A stretch of DNA of 64,000 nt from Bordetella parapertussis (GTDB lineage: Bacteria; Pseudomonadota; Gammaproteobacteria; Burkholderiales; Burkholderiaceae_B), in contig CAMDEF010000012.1 of NCBI GenBank assembly GCA_945895265.1, positions 16,747 to 80,746 of the forward strand, given 5' to 3'. Under the pieces are notes generated by a model. That model ran no database searches. It was not told the origin of the DNA and worked only from the letters and a program-made list of their open reading frames with translations. Shown here one piece after another: positions 57,720-64,000 of the stretch. Position 1 is the first letter of the stretch; each line of letters opens with the position of its first letter. Position numbers and translations under genes: made by a program.

Positions 57720-58785
57720 GCGGCGCTGGCGCAGCGATGCCAAATCGTTGGGCAAACGGCGCCAAGCCGGGTAAAAGTGTTGGATGGAGCCGCACGCCAG
57801 ATTTCAGTTGCTCAGTGCGCGCGGCTAAGCCCGCATGGCCAGGTAAACGTACCTTCGAGACTCCGGGGCGCGGTGGGTTCTCTAAGCAAGAGTCAGCCAA
57901 CTGATCCATCTGCCTTAAAAAGTCTTTTTTCCCGCCAAAGGCGTCAGGATCATACAAAGTGATGTTGATCGTCGCCCCCCACCCTTCTTTCGGATCAGAA
58001 CGGCCAAAGCCAGACAAACCACCCGTCAGCGCTTCAACCATCAACCCCAGGCCAAAGCCTTTGTGCCCATACGACAGCCCACCAATCGGCAAAATTGTGC
58101 CAGGCGGTTTTTGATTAAACACAGTTGGGTCATTGGTGGGTAAGCCTTGCGCATCTAACAACCACTCTTCAGCAAATTTCTCGCCAGCGGCGGCTTTGCG
58201 GTTGCTCATGCCGTTGGTCGTGATCGAGGCTGAAATATCAATCAACACATCGCCGCGTGAACACGGGAAACCCATGGCAATCGGATTAGGCGTGAAGACC
58301 GCACGCGTGCCGCCATAGGGCGCAACACTTGCCACGTTGGGGTCTGAGCTCGCCAGCACCATCAAAAACCCTTCGCGTGCCGCACGCATCAAATACACTG
58401 CCAAGCAGGCAATATGGTGGCTACGCTTGATCGCAAGAGAGGCCACACCCATCTCACGCGCAGCCGGAATCAACACATCGAGCCCGCGTTCGATCAACCA
58501 CGGGCCGGGCAAGCGCATGCCATCCCACAATTGCGCAGCAGGCTTGGCGCTCACTACCCGGTAGTCGCCTTCTCGGGTCATGCCACCGCCTTCAACATCT
58601 TTGAGGTAGCCCGGCAAGAGGGCTAAGCCATGCGTATCGTGTCCAAGCAAATCTCCCTCAACAAGCGTTTGCGCAACGACCAGTGACATGTGGGAATCAA
58701 GCCCCGCAGCAACGAGCAGGTGCTTGGCCCACTGCACGAGTTCGACACTTGAATACGCGGCACGTGTTGCACTGGCTTGAGTCAT
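57709..58785 (-). CDS. Ldh-family (malate/L-lactate) NAD(P)-dependent dehydrogenase
   Basis: This 358-residue protein of the MDH2/Ldh fold resembles ureidoglycolate, sulfolactate and diketogulonate reductases. Characteristic blocks are GHDTHGLALLPGYL, IKRSHHIACLAVYLMRAA, APYGGTRAVFTPNPIAMGFP and SYGHKGFGLGLMVEALTGG. It reduces or oxidises a 2-oxo/2-hydroxy acid; the substrate is unknown. AGGAAGAG precedes the ATG. It starts 19 bases after the second SDR and overlaps the regulator's 3' end by 11 bases. Confidence 0.87.
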   Translation of the reverse strand: MTQASATRAAYSSVELVQWAKHLLVAAGLDSHMSLVVAQTLVEGDLLGHDTHGLALLPGYLKDVEGGGMTREGDYRVVSAKPAAQLWDGMRLPGPWLIERGLDVLIPAAREMGVASLAIKRSHHIACLAVYLMRAAREGFLMVLASSDPNVASVAPYGGTRAVFTPNPIAMGFPCSRGDVLIDISASITTNGMSNRKAAAGEKFAEEWLLDAQGLPTNDPTVFNQKPPGTILPIGGLSYGHKGFGLGLMVEALTGGLSGFGRSDPKEGWGATINITLYDPDAFGGKKDFLRQMDQLADSCLENPPRPGVSKVRLPGHAGLAARTEQLKSGVRLHPTLLPGLAPFAQRFGIAAPAPLNV

Positions 58786-58803
58786 GAAAATCTCTTCCTA
58801 AAA

Positions 58804-59571
58804 TTAATACGTTGCACGACCACCCGAAATATCAAAGACGGCACCAGTTGAAAAACTCACTTCGTCAGACGACAACCATGCCACGAGGTTGGCGATTTCT
58901 TGCACTTCACCAAAACGATTCATGGGGATCTTGGACAGCATAAAATCAATATGCTGCTGAGTCATCTGCGCGAACATGCCAGTTTTCACTGCCGCCGGCG
59001 TAATGCAGTTCACTTTAATCTCGGTATGAGCAAGCTCTTTACCTAAGGATTTAGTCAAACCCATGACGGCAGCTTTTGACGCGCTATAGGCCGAAGCGTT
59101 GGGGTTACCCTCTTTACCCGCCACCGAGGCGATATTCACAATGCGGCCATAGCCCTTGCCACCGTTGGCCAGCTTCATGAGTGGTGCAATCGCACGACAG
59201 GTTAAAAAGGTACCGCGTACATTGATGTCAAACACGCGATTCCATTCGTCGACGGGGTAGTCAATCACCGTCACATTTGGGCCTGTGATGCCCGCGCTAT
59301 TGACCAGAATATCGATCGAAGCCCCAAACGCCAAAGTTGCCTTCACAGCCTGCGCCACTGAGTGTTCATCGGACACATCGACTTGCACCCCGTGCACCGA
59401 AGCACCTAAGCGCGACTGAGCCTCTTTCAAACTTTTTGCATCGCGATCCCAAATTGTGACCGTTGCACCGCCACCGATCAGTCGCGCCGCGCAAGCCTCG
59501 CCGATCCCGGCAGCCCCGCCTGTAATCACCGCATGCTTGCCAGAAAAGTCGTATTGGGCCGGTTTTGACAT
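58804..59571 (-). CDS. Short-chain dehydrogenase (second)
   Basis: This is a 255-residue SDR. Motifs: VITGGAAGIGEACAARL, NSAG in LVNSAGITGPN, Ser in NIASVAGKEGNPNA, then Y-x3-K in SAYSASKAAVMGL. The IWDRDAKSL after beta-2 suggests NAD. Likely an oxidoreductase for a sugar or sugar acid, in one operon with the Ldh-family gene. It is divergent from the 2-hydroxyacid dehydrogenase, with the second palindromic operator between. Confidence 0.87.
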   Translation of the reverse strand: MSKPAQYDFSGKHAVITGGAAGIGEACAARLIGGGATVTIWDRDAKSLKEAQSRLGASVHGVQVDVSDEHSVAQAVKATLAFGASIDILVNSAGITGPNVTVIDYPVDEWNRVFDINVRGTFLTCRAIAPLMKLANGGKGYGRIVNIASVAGKEGNPNASAYSASKAAVMGLTKSLGKELAHTEIKVNCITPAAVKTGMFAQMTQQHIDFMLSKIPMNRFGEVQEIANLVAWLSSDEVSFSTGAVFDISGGRATY

Positions 59572-59619
59572 GTTTGCTCGCCTCGAATGTTTAGGGGTTT
59601 TCCCGTCTTTGACTGAAAT

Positions 59620-59636
59620 AATTGGTCAGACCAATT
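59620..59636. promoter_or_regulatory. Second probable FadR-type operator
   Basis: AATTGGTCAGACCAATT is a perfect palindrome (8-base arms around A) in the divergent region between the second SDR and the 2-hydroxyacid dehydrogenase. TTGGTCAGACCAA matches the usual FadR-subfamily pattern, and the AATTGG-N5-CCAATT frame matches the site at 56814. Confidence 0.7.
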
Positions 59637-59741
59637 GCTCTTGAAGTTTAACCATAATATCCTTTCCCCTCACAAGTCAAACAAACTGTCGCTGCACATA
59701 CTCAAACCGCGGCGCGCAGTCAGCCAAGGGCAGCCCTCTTC

Positions 59742-60698
59742 ATGAAAGTATTAATTACAGATTTCGACTTTCCGAACGTAGAACTCGAACTCGGTTTGTT
59801 TCGCCAGGCTGGGTTACAGGTCATCACCGCCCAATGCAAAACCGAAGACGAAGTCATTGCAGCGGGTAAAGACGTTGACGCATTTTTGCTTCAATACGCC
59901 CCCGCCAATCGCAAAGTCTTCGAAGCACTTCCTGGTTTAAAAATCGTCAGTCGCTATGGCGCCGGCTTTGACACCATCAATACCGATGACGCTCAAGCCT
60001 GCGGCGTTTGGGTCGGCAACTCGCCTGATTATGGCGTGCATGAGGTGGCCAGTCACGCGTTTGCGATGGCCTTGAACTTAACCCGACACCTGTCCTTTTA
60101 TGACCGCGATGTGCGCGCAGGCAAATGGCATTATCTCACCCCTGGCGTGCTCAAACGCCCCTCCAATATGACGGTAGGTGTGCTTGGCATGGGACGCATC
60201 GGTCGCCGCTTTGCCCACCTCGCGCGCGAGACTTATGGCGAGGTAATTGCCTGCGACCCGCACATCATGGCGTATGACTTTCCGCCCTACGTCGAACGCG
60301 TAGACATGACCGAACTGTTTGCCACTGCGGATATTATTTCAGTGCACACGCCCCTCAATGATGAGACGCGCAACATCGTCAACAGCAAGGTGTTGAATCT
60401 GATGAAACCAGGCAGCTACGTGGTGAACACGGCGCGTGGTGGCTTAGTCAATGTCGACGATGCCTTGGCCGCACTGAACTCGGGCCAACTGGGTGGGTTG
60501 GCGCTTGACGTCTTGCCCCAAGAGCCACCGGGCGATCATCCACTCGTGAGACACCCACGCACCATCTTGACACCGCACGCAGCCTTCTTCTCACAAGAGG
60601 CTGAAATCGAGCTGCGTAGCAAGGCCGCACAGAACATCATTACCTTTGCGCGCACGGGCAAGCCCGACTATCTGGTGACAAAAGGAACTCGGTGTTAG
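59742..60698 (+). CDS. D-isomer 2-hydroxyacid dehydrogenase (CtBP/SerA-like)
   Basis: This 318-residue NAD-dependent dehydrogenase has the Rossmann motif GVLGMGRIGRRFAHLA, catalytic Arg in VNTARGGLVNVDD, Glu in LDVLPQEPPGDHP and His in ILTPHAAFFS. It belongs to the C-terminal-binding-protein-like subgroup with no established substrate; reduction of a 2-oxo acid or oxidation of a D-2-hydroxy acid is expected. It is followed by the UxaA/GarD-type dehydratase after 188 bases, probably with a separate promoter. Confidence 0.88.
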   Translation: MKVLITDFDFPNVELELGLFRQAGLQVITAQCKTEDEVIAAGKDVDAFLLQYAPANRKVFEALPGLKIVSRYGAGFDTINTDDAQACGVWVGNSPDYGVHEVASHAFAMALNLTRHLSFYDRDVRAGKWHYLTPGVLKRPSNMTVGVLGMGRIGRRFAHLARETYGEVIACDPHIMAYDFPPYVERVDMTELFATADIISVHTPLNDETRNIVNSKVLNLMKPGSYVVNTARGGLVNVDDALAALNSGQLGGLALDVLPQEPPGDHPLVRHPRTILTPHAAFFSQEAEIELRSKAAQNIITFARTGKPDYLVTKGTRC

Positions 60699-60886
60699 TT
60701 GGCGCAGGGCAGCGGAGTCTTGCGCTTTAGCCGCAATCGCCAAATGCAACGACAGTCCTGTGTATGATAATGACGCGCCCAAGAGACGCGCGCGCCTGGG
60801 CTCAGGCTAAAGTGGCTAGACTGACGCATTCTCGTTGAAAACTTCTTGTCCGGGATGGCCGGATCCATCAAAGCATAGGAAACCTC

Positions 60887-62422
60887 ATGGAACCAGTGAT
60901 TCGCCTTCATCCTCAGGATGATGTGGTTATTGCACGTCACCAATTGATTTCAGGCACCAAGCTTGCCTCTGAAAATGTCACGATTCGTGGACTGGTGCCG
61001 CCTGGACACAAAGTTGCGACAAAAACAATTAAACAGGGCGAACCGGTTCGTCGCTATAACCAGATTATTGGTTTTGCCAGTGCAGACATTGAACCGGGCT
61101 GGCATGTTCATGTCCACAACCTGAGCATCGGAGCTGAAGGAGGTGCCTTTAGCCGTAACTACGCGATTGGCGTCGACGCCAAACCCACCCAATATGTTGC
61201 AACGCCACGGACGTTTAAAGGCATCGTGCGCGCCGATGGCCGTGTCGCCACCCGAAACTATCTAGGTATTTTGACCAGCGTCAATTGCTCAGCCACCGCA
61301 GCGCGCGCGATTGCCAGCCACTTTGATCGCGACACGCATCCTGAAGCCCTGGCGGCGTTTCCGAATGTCGACGGAGTGGTTGCGCTGACGATTAGCAGCG
61401 GCTGCGGCATGGGCAGCACCGGCGAGGGTATCGACGTCTTACGCCGCACCTTGTCAGGCTACACACGCCATGGAAATTTTTGTGGTGTGCTGATGGTGGG
61501 CCTAGGTTGTGAGTCCAATCAAATCACCGATTTACTAACGGCCGAAAAACTCTCTGAAAACCCGTTGTTTCAAACCTTCAATATCCAAGACACCGGCGGC
61601 ACACAAAAGACCGTGCGTAAAGGCGTCGAACTGATTCAACAAATGTTGCCACACGCCAACAAAGTCGTACGCGTTGACGTACCAATCAGTCACTTAACGC
61701 TTGGCCTGCAATGTGGCGGCTCGGATGGCTACTCGGGTATCTCGGCCAACCCTGCCCTGGGTGTCGCAGTTGACCTGTTGGTGCAAAACGGCGGCACCGC
61801 CATTTTGTCTGAAACCCCAGAGATCTATGGTGCCGAACACTTGCTGACGCGCCGCGCCGCAAGCCCTGCAGTGGCCGAAAAACTCATCGAACGCATTCAT
61901 TGGTGGGAAGACTATTGCGCGCGCAATCAAGGCGAAATGAACAACAATCCTTCGCCTGGCAACAAGGCAGGCGGTTTAACAACAATTTTAGAAAAATCGC
62001 TGGGTGCAGTGGCCAAAGGTGGCACGATGCGCCTAGAGGCCGTGTACGAATACGCACAACCTGTTACGACCAAAGGCTTTGTGTATATGGATACGCCGGG
62101 CTACGACCCCGTCTCGGCCACGGGACAGGTCGCAGGTGGCGCCAACATGATTTGCTTTACCACCGGGCGAGGCTCAGCCTATGGCTGTGCACCGACGCCA
62201 TCCATCAAGTTATCGACCAATAACGCCTTGTGGAAGCGTCAAAGCGAAGACATCGATATCAACTGCGGCGAGATTGTCGATGATGGCATGTCTATCGCCG
62301 AAAAAGGCGCACAGATTTTTGAGTTAATCATCAAAGTCGCCTCAGGCGAGCGCACAAAAAGCGAAATCCACGGCTATGGACAAAGCGAGTTTGTGCCTTG
62401 GCAAATTGGCGCTGTGATGTAG
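60887..62422 (+). CDS. UxaA/GarD-family sugar-acid dehydratase
   Basis: This 511-residue enzyme has an N-terminal SAF domain (LHPQDDVVIARHQLISGT, with GYxVHVHNL-like WHVHVHNLSIG) and the dehydratase core RVATRNYLGILTSVNCSATA, VVALTISSGCGMGSTGEGID and GLGCESNQI, ending with TGRGSAYGCAPTPSIKLST. It would dehydrate altronate, galactarate or a related acid; altronate would give 2-keto-3-deoxygluconate, the substrate of the kinase at 13.4 kb. Fe2+-binding His and Cys residues are visible. AGGA precedes the ATG. The sulfolactate lyase SuyAB is a distant alternative. Confidence 0.86.
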   Translation: MEPVIRLHPQDDVVIARHQLISGTKLASENVTIRGLVPPGHKVATKTIKQGEPVRRYNQIIGFASADIEPGWHVHVHNLSIGAEGGAFSRNYAIGVDAKPTQYVATPRTFKGIVRADGRVATRNYLGILTSVNCSATAARAIASHFDRDTHPEALAAFPNVDGVVALTISSGCGMGSTGEGIDVLRRTLSGYTRHGNFCGVLMVGLGCESNQITDLLTAEKLSENPLFQTFNIQDTGGTQKTVRKGVELIQQMLPHANKVVRVDVPISHLTLGLQCGGSDGYSGISANPALGVAVDLLVQNGGTAILSETPEIYGAEHLLTRRAASPAVAEKLIERIHWWEDYCARNQGEMNNNPSPGNKAGGLTTILEKSLGAVAKGGTMRLEAVYEYAQPVTTKGFVYMDTPGYDPVSATGQVAGGANMICFTTGRGSAYGCAPTPSIKLSTNNALWKRQSEDIDINCGEIVDDGMSIAEKGAQIFELIIKVASGERTKSEIHGYGQSEFVPWQIGAVM

Positions 62423-62428
62423 TGAGAG

Positions 62429-62887
62429 CTATAAATAACGACCACCAGCCCCGACAGCAACAGTAATCAGACCAAGCACCAAATTGATGAAAATCATCTT
62501 GCGGATGCTTGCCATTGCCTCGCCACCCTTAGGCCACTCTTTGGCTGCCACGGCAGCCTTTAGCTGTTTAAACGGCACACCATAAATCATGCCAAAAATC
62601 GCGGCCATGATCACGGCAATCAACACCATCAGATGAACATGCCAGCCTGCTTTGCCAAAGCTGCCATGTAAAGAGATGAGCCAGATACCCGTCACAAACA
62701 ACAAGAGAATGGCAATCTTGACCCAGATAAAAAAGCGCGACATCACGCCGCACAATAAGGGCAGGCGCTGAGGCGGCTCAAGTAAACTTGCCGCAGCTGG
62801 GCGCAGCGAAGAGTGCATCAAAAACATTCCGCCCACCCAGACAACCGCTGACAGGGTGTGCACCATAATTAACAAGGCAAATAGCAT
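62429..62887 (-). CDS. CopD-like small membrane protein
   Basis: This is a 152-residue inner-membrane protein with four hydrophobic segments. Opening LLIMVHTLSAVVWVGGMFLM has the His of CopD-family proteins, and WHVHLMVLIAVIMAAIFG has a second His pair. Relatives are annotated as copper-resistance D or CopD family; heme or copper binding is possible. It is convergent with the dehydratase gene and 6 bases from it. Upstream lie two ATTGGTCA elements. Confidence 0.72.
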   Translation of the reverse strand: MLFALLIMVHTLSAVVWVGGMFLMHSSLRPAAASLLEPPQRLPLLCGVMSRFFIWVKIAILLLFVTGIWLISLHGSFGKAGWHVHLMVLIAVIMAAIFGMIYGVPFKQLKAAVAAKEWPKGGEAMASIRKMIFINLVLGLITVAVGAGGRYL

Positions 62888-62979
62888 GATCTGGCTCCAA
62901 AGATAGGCGAGGGGATGTTAACTGGACATTGGGTCAAAACAACGAAAAACACTCACAGTTAAATGTCTCTCCTCGCACT

Positions 62980-63015
62980 TTGACCAATTAGTCCATCTAC
63001 GGATGTATTGGTCAA
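62980..63015. promoter_or_regulatory. Paired ATTGGTCA half-sites
   Basis: TTGACCAAT (62980-62988) and ATTGGTCAA (63007-63015) form a perfect 9-base inverted repeat with an 18-base spacer, between the divergent CopD-like and brnT/brnA genes. Each arm contains the same ATTGGTCA as the two operators at 56.8 and 59.6 kb, so the same regulator might bind. Confidence 0.5.
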
Positions 63016-63078
63016 TAGACATCTATAGGATGGCAACGCAAATCAATCGTTCCAACTTATTTTTTGTTGATACAATAA

Positions 63079-63195
63079 TTGAATTATGAATACGATGTAC
63101 TCAAAAACCTTAGCAATTTCGCCAAGCACGGCCTCAAATTCGAGCAAGTCATAGAATTTGAGTGGAAAAGAAATCAACAGCTATGCCAAAACTGA
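63079..63195 (+). pseudogene. brnT: brnT toxin remnant (internal deletion)
   Basis: From a TTG at 63079 the frame reads NYEYDVLKNLSNFAKHGLKF then EQVIEFEW, a clear BrnT N-terminus (pattern YEYDxxKNxxNxxKHGLxF). After EFEW it leaves the family and stops at 63193-63195. In another frame from 63165 the DNA reads KEINSYAKTETEH, which resembles the BrnT C-terminus. About 50-60 codons between are missing. Intact BrnT has about 90-95 residues; the catalytic middle is gone, so no active toxin can be made. Confidence 0.72.
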
Positions 63196-63524
63196 AACCG
63201 AACACACAATATCCGACAGCGAACGAAGACGCACAGATTAGTGCAGGAATCGCGGCTGATCCGGACAACCCTGAGCTTGTATTCAGCCACTCTGACAAGG
63301 TGCAAAGCGCAGCCGATTTTTTTGGTCCAGAAAAATACCCTCAAGTGCTTGCAATGAAGCGACCTAGGGGCCGACCCAAGGCAGCAGAAACGAAAGTGTT
63401 TACCGCCCTCAGACTTGACGCCGACTTACTAGCCGCCTTCAAAGCGACGGGCAAAGGTTGGCAAACGCGCATCAATGCAGCCTTAAGAGTGTTTTTGCAT
63501 GAGCATCCGCAGTCCAAACACTAA
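63183..63524 (+). CDS. brnA: BrnA-family antitoxin
   Basis: This 113-residue antitoxin has a disordered N-terminal half and a ribbon-helix-helix C-terminus with the family block RPRGRPKAAETKVFTALRLD and LLAAFKATGKGWQTRINAAL. It normally binds and neutralises BrnT and represses the operon. The frame extends to a GTG at 63162; ATG 63183 (MPKLKPNTQYPT) is the usual start. Its toxin partner upstream is disrupted, so it is an orphan antitoxin. Confidence 0.85.
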   Translation: MPKLKPNTQYPTANEDAQISAGIAADPDNPELVFSHSDKVQSAADFFGPEKYPQVLAMKRPRGRPKAAETKVFTALRLDADLLAAFKATGKGWQTRINAALRVFLHEHPQSKH

Positions 63525-63579
63525 TATTCGAGGGCAGTGCTAATCAACTTCTGGCTCCGGAAGATGGGCTTGCGCGTCG

Positions 63580-63900
63580 TCACTGATCAATCGGCCATAA
63601 GCCATCTAAAATTGAACCCGCACTGTTAATCACCCCACACAATTCTGAAATAGAAATACGCTTTTGGGTTGCTTGACGACGTATCTGTTCGTACGCTTGA
63701 ATATCAGTCAAGCCATGACTCTCTGCTAACAATTTAACCGCGCGCTCGATTTCTCGACGTGAGCGCAAGTTCTCTTCAAGTTTTTTCACCTTGACCAGTA
63801 ACCGATCTTGATACCCTCTGTTGGCGCGCGCCAAAATCAAGGTGCTGAGTATGTGAGTGTGGTCAGTTAGTTTGATGGACTGCTGATCAAGTTTCTCGAT
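63580..63900 (-). CDS. ANTAR-domain protein, N-terminus short or truncated
   Basis: The C-terminal 75 residues form an ANTAR RNA-binding domain: a coiled-coil lead-in LLVKVKKLEENLRSRREIER followed by AVKLLAESHGLTDIQAYEQI and RRQATQKRISISELC. ANTAR proteins such as NasR, AmiR and NasT are transcription antiterminators. The frame is open only to a stop at 63901-63903. It has no ATG; the first usual start is TTG at 63840 (86 residues), with IEKLDQQSIKLTDHTHILST lying before it. A receiver or other sensor domain should be upstream but is not in frame, so the gene is truncated, frameshifted, or a stand-alone ANTAR protein. Confidence 0.6.
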   Translation of the reverse strand: MEKLDQQSIKLTDHTHILSTLILARANRGYQDRLLVKVKKLEENLRSRREIERAVKLLAESHGLTDIQAYEQIRRQATQKRISISELCGVINSAGSILDGLWPIDQ

Positions 63901-63918
63901 GGTTCAGTTGTCTGAAGT

Positions 63919-63940
63919 GGTGCCAGTTTTTACTGGCACC
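63919..63940. repeat. Perfect hairpin upstream of the ANTAR gene
   Basis: GGTGCCAGT-TTTT-ACTGGCACC is a perfect 9-bp stem with a 4-base loop, 18 bases before the open frame of the ANTAR protein. On the minus strand the loop is AAAA. It could be a leader structure or operator. The remaining sequence to 64000 shows no gene I can support. Confidence 0.65.
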
Positions 63941-64000
63941 GTTTTCATTTCAGCGATGGGTGTGAATCAGAAAGGCTCATCGTCAGTGCTTGGACCTTTT

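Noticed and set aside
57709..62422. Sulfolactate degradation set (SlcC, ComC, SuyAB)
   Set aside because: Ldh-family, 2-hydroxyacid dehydrogenase and UxaA-like genes do occur together in that pathway, but here the UxaA-like protein is a single long chain, while SuyA and SuyB are separate, and sugar-type SDRs and an IlvD/Edd enzyme are present. Kept only as a remote alternative.

Overview
The window looks like a chromosomal segment of a betaproteobacterium of the order Burkholderiales, most likely Alcaligenaceae-like. This is inferred from gene content: two adjacent Bug-type (tripartite tricarboxylate) periplasmic receptors, the gene orders leuS-lptE-holA-proA and pyrG-kdsA-eno-ftsB, fkpB-ispH beside radC, and several CoA-thioester catabolic genes. 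GC looks moderate, a little above 50 percent by eye. Coding density is high. I saw no CRISPR array, prophage, rRNA operon or replication origin.

Layout. 0-2.3 kb: 3' part of pbpC, an internally deleted IS200/IS605-type element, then tRNA-Thr(CGT). 2.5-9.9 kb: a catabolic cluster with two Bug receptors, an enoyl-CoA hydratase-like protein, two paired acyl-CoA dehydrogenases (the second frameshifted) and an ADP-forming acyl-CoA synthetase. 9.9-21.1 kb: ChaA-type antiporter, a frameshifted conserved gene, Tat-exported beta-type carbonic anhydrase, phosphoesterase, KDG kinase and KDPG aldolase (lower Entner-Doudoroff steps), ispH-fkpB, radC, thiolase, flavin monooxygenase-like protein and a Bcr/CflA pump. 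21.1-29.6 kb: rpmB-rpmG and the leuS-lptE-holA-proA-hemJ-rRNA methyltransferase run. 29.6-34.1 kb: a repeat-bearing spacer, a 58-residue protein behind a triple palindrome promoter, an RDD protein, acyl-CoA synthetase, gamma-type carbonic anhydrase and Hsp33.

34.1-45.9 kb: a two-component system with a 7TM sensor, a class V aminotransferase, a lone TadE-like pseudopilin, ftsB-eno-kdsA-pyrG, an aminopeptidase P and a DedA protein. 46-53 kb: a 3-oxoacid CoA-transferase pair, thioesterase, ETF-ubiquinone oxidoreductase, EamA exporter, cupin, an HSL-type hydrolase and a RelE/HigB-type toxin-antitoxin pair flanked by a second copy of the hydrolase gene end. 53.1-62.4 kb: a sugar-acid catabolic cluster (IlvD/Edd dehydratase, FAH-family hydrolase, two SDRs, Ldh-family dehydrogenase, 2-hydroxyacid dehydrogenase, UxaA/GarD-family dehydratase) around a FadR-type regulator. 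62.4-64 kb: a CopD-like membrane protein, a brnT remnant with an intact brnA antitoxin, and an N-terminally short ANTAR protein.

How the genes fit together. The sugar-acid cluster should feed 2-keto-3-deoxy acids into central metabolism. The KDG kinase and KDPG aldolase at 13-15 kb could take over any 2-keto-3-deoxygluconate made by the UxaA/GarD-type enzyme. The acyl-CoA dehydrogenases would pass electrons to the quinone pool through the ETF-ubiquinone oxidoreductase at 48 kb. An ATTGGTCA half-site recurs in three intergenic regions of the sugar-acid cluster and its right flank, twice inside the pattern AATTGG-N5-CCAATT, and is the best candidate operator for the FadR-type regulator.

No clearly new multi-gene system was proven. 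The points most worth following are the triple-palindrome promoter with its 58-residue product, the ATTGGTCA regulon, the decayed IS605-type element whose two ends lie at the pbpC stop codon and the tRNA promoter, the internally deleted brnT, and the duplicated hydrolase gene end around the toxin-antitoxin pair.
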